Positions 6,095 through 10,880 of a DNA stretch of 10,880 nucleotides are shown here, piece after piece. Both the position numbers and the translations under genes were made by a program. The notes under the pieces are model-generated. The model did not search any database. It was not told where the DNA came from and saw only the letters and a list, made by a program, of their open reading frames with translations. Numbering within the stretch: position 1 is the first letter of the stretch; every line of letters begins with the position of its first letter. The DNA comes from Burkholderiaceae bacterium (GTDB taxonomy: Bacteria > Pseudomonadota > Gammaproteobacteria > Burkholderiales > Burkholderiaceae): positions 1-10,880 of the forward strand of contig JANWUU010000245.1 of the NCBI GenBank assembly GCA_025057735.1, in the 5' to 3' direction.

Positions 6095-6961
6095 ATGAGC
6101 GGCGCGATTTCCATGGACGATCCGATCTGTTACCTCAACGGCAAGTGGCTGCCGCTGTCGCAGGCGCGCATCTCGCCGCTGGACCGCGGGTTCATCTTCG
6201 GCGATGGCGTCTACGAGGTGGTGCCGGTTTACCGGCGCAAGCCGTTCCGCCTCGAGCAGCATCTGGCGCGATTGGAGCGCAGCCTGCGGGAGGTGCGCAT
6301 CGTCAATCCGTTCAACCGCACCGGCTGGCAGGCGCTGCTGGCGCGGCTGATCGAGCGCGGCGGCGCCGAGGACCAGTACGTATACCTGCAGGTCACGCGC
6401 GGGGTCGCGCGGCGCGACTTCGCCTTTCCGACCGGCGTGCCGCCGACGGTGTTCGCGATGACCACCCCCTTCGTGCGGCCGGGCCCGGAGCTGCGCGAGG
6501 GCGGCTTGCGCGCGGTCACGCGCGCCGACGAGCGCTGGCTGCGCTGCGACATCAAGTCGGTATCGCTGCTGGCGGCCGTACTCGCCCGTCAGTATGCGGT
6601 CGAAAACGATGCCCATGAAGTCGTTCAGTTCCGCGACGGCTGGCTAACCGAGGGCTCGGCGAGCAACATCTGGGTCGTGAAAGCGGGCGCCGTGCACGGT
6701 CCCCCGCGCGACCAGCGCATCCTGGAAGGCATCCGCTACGGGCTGCTGCAGGAGTTGTGCGCGCAAGAGGGCATTGCCTTCGCCGAGCAGCCGCTCGCGC
6801 GCGCGGCGGTGGAGGATGCTGACGAGCTGCTGCTGACGGCGGCCACGCGCGAGATCCTGCCGATCGTGCAACTGGACGGACGGCCCGTCGGCGACGGTCG
6901 GCCCGGGCCCATTTACCGCCGGCTGCGCGCCGCCTACGACCGGGCGATCGAGGCGCTCTGA
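6095..6961 (+). CDS. dat: D-amino-acid aminotransferase (PLP fold type IV)
   Basis: This enzyme should transfer amino groups between D-amino acids and 2-oxo acids, typically D-alanine and 2-oxoglutarate, linking it to D-Ala/D-Glu supply for peptidoglycan. The 288 residues align with Bacillus D-amino acid aminotransferase at a constant offset of 9. Tyr40 corresponds to Tyr31, Arg107 to Arg98, catalytic Lys154 (in CDIKS) to Lys145, and Glu186 (in TEGSASN) to Glu177. The third carboxylate-binding residue, His100 of Bacillus, is Phe109 here (RRDFAFP), so substrate preference may differ. The protein could instead prefer branched-chain or other amines, but the [12 protein letters not shown] segment favours the D-AAT group. 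The ATG at 6095 was chosen; ATG at 6113 (Met7) is an alternative. The stop overlaps the ybeD start by one base. No Shine-Dalgarno is visible. Confidence 0.88.
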   Translation: MSGAISMDDPICYLNGKWLPLSQARISPLDRGFIFGDGVYEVVPVYRRKPFRLEQHLARLERSLREVRIVNPFNRTGWQALLARLIERGGAEDQYVYLQVTRGVARRDFAFPTGVPPTVFAMTTPFVRPGPELREGGLRAVTRADERWLRCDIKSVSLLAAVLARQYAVENDAHEVVQFRDGWLTEGSASNIWVVKAGAVHGPPRDQRILEGIRYGLLQELCAQEGIAFAEQPLARAAVEDADELLLTAATREILPIVQLDGRPVGDGRPGPIYRRLRAAYDRAIEAL

Positions 6962-7233
6962 TGCGCACCGACCGCGCGGGCTCGCCGCTGACCTTTCCGG
7001 TCGATTTCCCGATCAAGATCATGGGCCGGCGCACCGACGATTTCGCGCAGACCATCGTCGAGGTCGTGCGCGCGCACGCGCCCGATTTCGATGCCGCCAC
7101 CGTGGCGCTGCGGGCCTCGCGGCACGGCAATTACCTGTCGCTGACCGCCACCGTGCGCGCCACCTCGCGCGAGCAGCTCGACGCGCTGTATCGCGCGCTG
7201 TCCAGCCATCCGCTGGTGGCCGTCGTGCTGTGA
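6961..7233 (+). CDS. ybeD: YbeD/DUF493 family protein
   Basis: The protein has 90 residues, close to the 87 of E. coli YbeD, with a small alpha/beta (ACT-like or ferredoxin-like) fold. Recognisable segments are [15 protein letters not shown] (10-24), a helix around residues 26-40 and the [24 protein letters not shown] region (55-78), ending in HPLVAVVL. The molecular function is not established; its constant position beside lipB suggests a link to lipoylation or its control. The ATG at 6961 overlaps the aminotransferase stop (TGATG), and its own stop overlaps the GTG of lipB (GTGA), so all three genes should be translationally coupled. Confidence 0.92.
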   Translation: MRTDRAGSPLTFPVDFPIKIMGRRTDDFAQTIVEVVRAHAPDFDAATVALRASRHGNYLSLTATVRATSREQLDALYRALSSHPLVAVVL

Positions 7234-7889
7234 AGGCCCCGCGCGTGCGCGAGCTGGGCCGCGCCGACTATCTGCCCGTCTGGCAGGCGATGCGCGATTT
7301 CACCGCGCGTCGCGATGGCGCCACCGCCGATGAGATCTGGTTCGTCGAACACCCGCCGGTGTTCACGCTCGGCCAGGCGGGCCGGCGCGCGCATCTGCAC
7401 GACCCCGGCGCCATCCCGGTGGTGGCCACCGACCGCGGCGGCCAGGTCACCTACCACGGCCCCGGGCAGGTGGTGGCGTACACGCTGCTCGATCTGCGCC
7501 GGCTCGGCATCTACGTCAAGGAACTCGTCTACCGCCTCGAGCAGGCCGTGCTGCAGACGCTGGCGACCTGCGGCATCGAGGGCCGCCGCGTGCCGGGCGC
7601 ACCGGGCGTGTACGTCGCCGTGCCCGGCGCGGGCAGCCCGGCGGCGGACGGGCCGTGGCGGGGCCTCGCCAAGATCGCCGCCGTCGGCATCAAGGTCACG
7701 CGCGGCTGCTGCTATCACGGTGTCGCGCTGAACGTGGCGATGGACCTGGCGCCCTTTGCGCGCATCGACCCGTGCGGCTACGCGGGGCTGGCCACCACGG
7801 ACTTGGCTACACTGGGCGTGCATATCGGCTGGCAGGAGGCCGCGCAACGGCTGGCGGCGCGGCTCTCGGCCCACTTCACCGCGAGATGA
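7230..7889 (+). CDS. lipB: Octanoyl-[acyl-carrier-protein]:protein octanoyltransferase
   Basis: LipB moves the octanoyl group from octanoyl-ACP to the lipoyl domains of 2-oxoacid dehydrogenases and glycine cleavage H protein, in the cytosol. The 219 residues carry the signature [12 protein letters not shown] (69-80), the catalytic Lys148 in [20 protein letters not shown] (158-168) and the catalytic Cys182 in DPCGY. A short insert around residues 126-143 (Gly/Ala/Pro-rich, between the GVYV strand and WRGLAKI) is slightly longer than in E. coli, as is common in Betaproteobacteria. The start is GTG at 7230, overlapping the ybeD stop; no other start fits the conserved N-terminus. The stop overlaps the lipA ATG (ATGA). 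Confidence 0.96.
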   Translation: MKAPRVRELGRADYLPVWQAMRDFTARRDGATADEIWFVEHPPVFTLGQAGRRAHLHDPGAIPVVATDRGGQVTYHGPGQVVAYTLLDLRRLGIYVKELVYRLEQAVLQTLATCGIEGRRVPGAPGVYVAVPGAGSPAADGPWRGLAKIAAVGIKVTRGCCYHGVALNVAMDLAPFARIDPCGYAGLATTDLATLGVHIGWQEAAQRLAARLSAHFTAR

Positions 7890-8854
7890 ACGACCGACCG
7901 ACAGCCGCCGCGGCGGCGAAAAAAAAGGGCGAGGCCAAAACGGGCGTCGTGCTGCGCAAATTTCCGCTGCCGGTGGTGGCGGCGGCGCCGGCGCGCAAGC
8001 CGGCGTGGATTCGCGTGCGCGCCGGATCGCCCTCGACGCGCTTCTACGAGATCAAGCGCATCCTGCGCGAACACCGCCTGCACACCGTGTGCGAGGAGGC
8101 CAGTTGCCCGAACATCGGCGAATGCTTCGGCAAAGGCACCGCCACCTTCATGATCATGGGCGATCGCTGCACGCGCCGCTGCACGTTCTGCGACGTCGCC
8201 CACGGACGGCCTGATGCGCTCGACCCCGAGGAGCCGCACAACTTGGCGCGCACGATCGCGGCGCTGCAACTGTCGTATGTGGTGATCACCTCGGTGGACC
8301 GCGACGATCTGAAGGACGGCGGCGCGCAGCATTTCGTCGACTGCATCCGCGCCGTGCGCGCCGCCGCGCCGCAGACGCGTATCGAGGTGCTGGTGCCGGA
8401 TTTCCGCGGCCGCCTGGAGCGCGCGCTCGAGATCCTCACGACGGCGCCGCCGGACGTGATGAATCACAACCTGGAAACGGTGCCGCGCCTGTACCGGCAG
8501 GCGCGGCCAGGCTCGGATTACGCGCATTCGCTGCGGCTGCTGGCGGAGTTCAAGCGTCGCGTGCCGGGGGTACCGACCAAAAGCGGCCTGATGGTGGGTC
8601 TGGGGGAAACCGACGAGGAGATCCTGCAGACGATGCGCGACTTGCGCGCGCACGGCGTGGACATGCTCACAATCGGCCAGTACCTGGCGCCGAGCGCCCA
8701 TCATCTGCCGGTGCAGCGCTACGTGCCGCCGGAGACGTTCGAAGGCTATGCACGCGAGGCGCAGGCGCTAGGGTTCACGCACGCCGCCTGCGGGCCGCTG
8801 GTGCGCTCCTCGTACCACGCCGACCAACAGGCGCACGCCGCAGGCATCGTCTGA
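7886..8854 (+). CDS. lipA: Lipoyl synthase (radical SAM)
   Basis: LipA inserts two sulfur atoms at C6 and C8 of protein-bound octanoyl groups, using one [4Fe-4S] cluster for SAM cleavage and sacrificing a second. The 322 residues are close to the usual length. The auxiliary-cluster cysteines are 69, 74 and 80 ([12 protein letters not shown]), and the radical-SAM motif is CTRRCTFC (95, 99, 102). The C-terminal RSSYHA (307-312) supplies the serine ligand of the auxiliary cluster. All key residues are intact. The first 45 residues are variable, and KKK at 12-14 is encoded by an eight-A run that contains the sequence A AAA AAG in frame. The ATG overlaps the lipB stop, with GCGAG directly upstream, so it is expressed together with lipB. 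Confidence 0.97.
   Translation: MNDRPTAAAAAKKKGEAKTGVVLRKFPLPVVAAAPARKPAWIRVRAGSPSTRFYEIKRILREHRLHTVCEEASCPNIGECFGKGTATFMIMGDRCTRRCTFCDVAHGRPDALDPEEPHNLARTIAALQLSYVVITSVDRDDLKDGGAQHFVDCIRAVRAAAPQTRIEVLVPDFRGRLERALEILTTAPPDVMNHNLETVPRLYRQARPGSDYAHSLRLLAEFKRRVPGVPTKSGLMVGLGETDEEILQTMRDLRAHGVDMLTIGQYLAPSAHHLPVQRYVPPETFEGYAREAQALGFTHAACGPLVRSSYHADQQAHAAGIV
7904..7927 (+). other. Palindrome plus slippery A-run inside the start of lipA
   Basis: A 14-base self-complementary stretch, GCCGCCGCGGCGGC (7904-7917), is followed one base later by eight As (7919-7926) and a G. In the lipA frame, bases 7921-7927 read A AAA AAG, the same heptamer in the same phase as the dnaX frameshift site of E. coli. A -1 shift would run to a stop at 8212-8214 and give a protein of roughly 110 residues. 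Confidence 0.5.
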
Positions 8855-8855
8855 T

Positions 8856-9137
8856 ATGGACATTGGACTGCAGCTGGCGGGGGTGTTGACGGTCGCGCTG
8901 CTGATCGGCTGCGGCGTCTTCCTTTACCCGTGGCTGCTCGCCCGCCGCGGCGGCCTGCCGTGGGTGATCGCGCTCACGGTGCTGCTGGCGGCGCTGTTCT
9001 ACCTTTTCGACCGGCCGCGCGCGCAGCCGCCTGTGATCTCGCTCGCCTTCGCGCTGCTGTGGGCAGCGCTGCCGCTGGCTGCCGGTCTCGCCGCCGAGCG
9101 CTGGCGCCGACGCAAACTGGCGCGCCGCGCGCCGTAA
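8856..9137 (+). CDS. Small integral membrane protein of unknown function
   Basis: The protein has 93 residues with three predicted membrane helices (about 7-29, 35-52 and 58-78) and a strongly basic end (ERWRRRKLARRAP). A short positively charged loop (ARRGG, 29-33) and the Arg-rich tail suggest that both face the cytosol. No cysteine pair, metal motif or catalytic motif is visible. The ATG at 8856 is one base after the lipA stop, so it is likely cotranscribed and coupled to lipA. I do not recognise the family; nothing in the sequence ties it to lipoate chemistry beyond position. Confidence 0.8.
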   Translation: MDIGLQLAGVLTVALLIGCGVFLYPWLLARRGGLPWVIALTVLLAALFYLFDRPRAQPPVISLAFALLWAALPLAAGLAAERWRRRKLARRAP

Positions 9138-9145
9138 GGCACGCG

Positions 9146-9162
9146 CGCCGCCGCAGGCGGCG
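9146..9162 (+). terminator. Strong GC hairpin after the lipA operon, no U-tract
   Basis: CGCCGCC (9146-9152) and GGCGGCG (9156-9162) form a perfect 7-bp stem with a GCA loop, 9 bases after the stop at 9137. The lack of Us argues against full intrinsic termination. It could act as a weak or protein-assisted terminator or as 3'-end protection. Confidence 0.35.
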
Positions 9163-9178
9163 GCGGCTGCGCGGCCGC

Positions 9179-9196
9179 TTGCATGCGGGTTGCATG
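9179..9196 (+). repeat. TTGCATG direct repeat at an 11-base period
   Basis: TTGCATG occurs at 9179-9185 and 9190-9196, one helical turn apart. The second copy includes the ATG of the ATP-grasp gene. It may be a small operator or chance. Confidence 0.25.
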
Positions 9197-10540
9197 GGAT
9201 TTCTGACACAGCCGCGACCGCCCGCCCGCGCCGCGCCAGTCACCGCCGACGCGGCGCCGCGCGTGCTCGCGCTGTTCGCGCTCGGCTTTGCCCGCGCCGC
9301 CTGGGCAGCGCGCGCCGCACGCGGCACGCTGCGGCCGCACTACGAAGGGTTCGATTTGTTCGCGTTCCCGTCCAACGCGCGCCTGCTGGCATTCGACATC
9401 TTCCGCTTTGTCGAGCGGCTGGCGCGGCGCTACGGGAACGCCGGCATCGATGGCGTCGTGACCGCCAACGAGCAGTTCGGCGCGCTCGCCGCCGCGCTGC
9501 TCGGGCAGCGGCTTGGCCTGCCCCATACGGACCCGCGGGCGGTGCTCGCCTGCCAGCACAAGGCGTATTTCCGCCAGCGGCTGCAGCAGATCGCGCCCGA
9601 GGCGAACGTGCCGCACTGGCCCTTTCCGCACACGCTCGACCCGCAGGGCGCCCTCGGCCTGCCGCTGCCGTTTTACGTCAAGCCCGTGAAAGCGACGTTC
9701 TCGGTGCTGGCGCGCCGCATCGATTCGCGCGCGGCGCTGGCGCGCCACCTGTCGTTCTCGCCGCTGGAGCGGCTGCTGATCAAGCGGCTGGTCAGGCCGT
9801 TCAACGATGCCTTCCGTGCCTTGGTCGGCGAGCCCCGGCGTTATGCGGTCGATGCCCACTGGCTGCTCGCCGAGCCGGTGCTATCCGGCGCGCAGTTCAA
9901 CTTGGACGGCTATGCGTACCACGGGCAGGTGCGCGTGCTCGGCTGTGTGGACGAGATCATGTACCCGGGCACCGATGCCTTCCTGCGCTTCCAGTACCCG
10001 TCGCGGCTGCCGGCAGCGGTGCGCGCGCGCGCCGCGTCGATCCTGGCGCGCGTGCTGCCGGCGCTGGGCTTCACGCATGGCTTCTTCAATGCCGAGTTCT
10101 TCTACGACGAGACGCGCGATGCGCTGACGCTGATCGAGATCAACCCGCGCCTGGCCTCGCAACTGGCCGATCTGTACGAGAAAGTCGACGGCCTGCGCGT
10201 GTTCGACATGCTGGTCGAACTGGCCTGTGGCCGCGATCCGGCGCATCTGCCGCGCGCCGCGCCCACCGCGGGCGTGGCGGCCAGTTTCGTCTGGCGCACG
10301 TTCGATGGCATGCCACCGCCGCCGCCGGCCGCGCCGGCGGCGCGCGCCTGGCTGGCGCGCCGGCATCCGGATGCGCTGCTGCTGCAATATCACAAGCGGG
10401 GCGCGGCGCTGCGGCGCGAGTTCAAATGGCTCGGCAGCCACCGCTTCGCGACGCTGAACCTGGGCGCGCGCGACGAGGACGAGCTGCGCGCCCGTTACGA
10501 GGCCATCTGCGCCGCCTTCGGCTGGCCGGCGCCGTACTGA
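9194..10540 (+). CDS. ATP-grasp domain protein, substrate unknown
   Basis: The protein has 448 residues and is predicted cytosolic. ATP-grasp enzymes use ATP to form an acyl-phosphate that is attacked by an amine or thiol. A pre-ATP-grasp Rossmann-like part (about 22-120) contains VVTANEQFG. A lysine at 123 (QHKAYFR) and YVKPVK (161-166, lysines 163 and 166) fit nucleotide-phosphate binding. AEPVLSGAQFNLDG (226-239) matches the E...G..fn.dG region. FFNAEFFYD (297-305) and LIEINPRLASQ (313-323) supply the metal ligands Glu301, Glu315 and Asn317. About 110 further residues follow, with a proline stretch at 374-378. The pattern resembles carboxylate-amine ligases such as the CarB and biotin-carboxylase type; no substrate can be named. 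The ATG at 9194 was chosen because it is the first in-frame ATG after the preceding stop; the ribosome binding site is weak. Confidence 0.87.
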   Translation: MGFLTQPRPPARAAPVTADAAPRVLALFALGFARAAWAARAARGTLRPHYEGFDLFAFPSNARLLAFDIFRFVERLARRYGNAGIDGVVTANEQFGALAAALLGQRLGLPHTDPRAVLACQHKAYFRQRLQQIAPEANVPHWPFPHTLDPQGALGLPLPFYVKPVKATFSVLARRIDSRAALARHLSFSPLERLLIKRLVRPFNDAFRALVGEPRRYAVDAHWLLAEPVLSGAQFNLDGYAYHGQVRVLGCVDEIMYPGTDAFLRFQYPSRLPAAVRARAASILARVLPALGFTHGFFNAEFFYDETRDALTLIEINPRLASQLADLYEKVDGLRVFDMLVELACGRDPAHLPRAAPTAGVAASFVWRTFDGMPPPPPAAPAARAWLARRHPDALLLQYHKRGAALRREFKWLGSHRFATLNLGARDEDELRARYEAICAAFGWPAPY

Positions 10541-10880
10541 TCGGGCGACGCCGCACCGGCGGCCAACTGCGGCGGCAGCGGGCAGTCCAGTGCGGCGCAG
10601 ATCGTGCGCAGGGCGCTGGCGGCCTTCCAGTTCGTCTGTCCGTCGAGGAAAGCGGCGGCGGCCAAGGCCTTGATCAGAATCGGCTTGGCCAGTGGCGCCA
10701 GCGCGTTTAAACGACGCAGCGCCGCGCCGACGGCCTCGAAGGCGATCCGCTCCGGCGGCACGCGCGGCGCCTGCACGCCCGGCAGCCGCAGCAGCCCGGC
10801 GTCGAACGCGCGCTCGGGATCCGCGGGCGCGCGCAACGCCGCCACCAGCGAGAGCACGAGCGCCGTCTCCTGCGCCAGCT
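10495..10880 (-). CDS. C-terminal part of probable M48-type metallopeptidase (5' end cut by window edge)
   Basis: The frame is open from the right edge to a TAA at 10495-10497, giving 128 complete codons. A GTG at 10857 lies inside the protein and is not the start, because the preceding codons (LAQETAL) continue smoothly. The segment is a helical bundle: LAQETALVLSLVAALRAP, a middle part with RIAFEAVGAALRRLNALAPLAKPILIKALA, then DGQTNWKAASALRTICAALDCPLPP. It resembles the TerB-like C-terminal extension of betaproteobacterial M48 peptidases (Zn protease with chaperone function); this is from memory. The catalytic HEXXH would be outside the window, so protease activity cannot be confirmed. The last 15 codons and the stop overlap the 3' end of the ATP-grasp gene. 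Confidence 0.7.
   Translation of the reverse strand, partial: LAQETALVLSLVAALRAPADPERAFDAGLLRLPGVQAPRVPPERIAFEAVGAALRRLNALAPLAKPILIKALAAAAFLDGQTNWKAASALRTICAALDCPLPPQLAAGAASPDQYGAGQPKAAQMAS

Noticed and set aside
7808..7813. TACACT inside lipB as an internal promoter for lipA
   Set aside because: No -35 match is found at a suitable distance and the bases encode a normal LipB segment (LATLG).
8930..9193. Upstream extension of the ATP-grasp ORF, out of frame over the small membrane protein gene
   Set aside because: The extension is Arg/Ala-rich noise and overlaps a gene with clear membrane helices. The first sensible start is the ATG at 9194.
9190..10710. 506-codon plus-strand ORF overlapping the ATP-grasp gene
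   Set aside because: It is a wrong-frame shadow: Arg/Ala/Gly-rich, without motifs, while the other frame has intact ATP-grasp residues.
10495..10857. Complete 120-codon gene starting at GTG 10857
   Set aside because: The same frame stays open to the window edge with a natural helical sequence, so it is more likely the C-terminal part of a larger protein.
1..10880. CRISPR arrays, tRNA or rRNA genes, insertion sequences, toxin-antitoxin or phage-defence genes
   Set aside because: No spaced direct repeats, transposase motifs, tRNA-like cloverleafs or defence-domain motifs were seen; nearly all sequence is accounted for by conserved coding regions.

Overview
The window is a very G+C-rich, densely packed bacterial chromosome segment. 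Gene content and order point to a betaproteobacterium (Burkholderiales, Rhodocyclales or a relative). Evidence for this is the Baf-like type III pantothenate kinase next to a biotin-protein ligase and a SPOR protein, and the D-amino-acid aminotransferase / ybeD / lipB / lipA order. I cannot assign a genus. There are no rRNA, tRNA, CRISPR, insertion-sequence or phage signals, and I see nothing that looks recently acquired. Because stop codons are rare at this base composition, long antisense and out-of-frame ORFs are everywhere; I treated them as shadows.

Left arm (1-3273, minus strand). A compact operon reads birA (biotin-protein ligase without the DNA-binding domain), coaX (first step of CoA synthesis), a membrane-anchored SPOR-domain protein, and a cysteine-containing, membrane-anchored protein of unknown function. 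The last gene runs off the left edge. It is easy to miss because it has no stop codon inside the window, but it has a clear Shine-Dalgarno sequence and fills the otherwise empty first 880 bases.

Middle (3274-6060, plus strand). A 96-base divergent intergenic region separates birA from a three-gene group: a long polytopic VanZ-family membrane protein, a thioredoxin-like [2Fe-2S] ferredoxin whose ATG overlaps the VanZ stop, and a small alpha/beta hydrolase of the COG2945 type. A 166-residue protein of unknown function follows, with its own plausible promoter.

Right arm (6095-9137, plus strand). D-amino-acid aminotransferase, ybeD, lipB, lipA and a small membrane protein overlap or are separated by a single base, so they are probably cotranscribed. 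LipB transfers an octanoyl group and LipA inserts sulfur to make lipoate; ybeD is their usual neighbour. The dacA gene that usually heads this cluster is not present here. After a 56-base gap comes a 448-residue ATP-grasp protein of unknown substrate. It converges, with a 46-base tail-to-tail overlap, on the C-terminal part of a minus-strand gene, probably an M48-type metallopeptidase, that enters from the right edge.

Most of the window is ordinary housekeeping sequence and I do not see a convincing new multi-gene system. The points most worth a second look are the unannotated left-edge gene, a Phe in place of a substrate-binding His in the aminotransferase, the orphan ATP-grasp enzyme, the VanZ-ferredoxin coupling, an in-frame A AAA AAG slippery sequence near the start of lipA, and three genes with -10-like hexamers almost touching the start codon.
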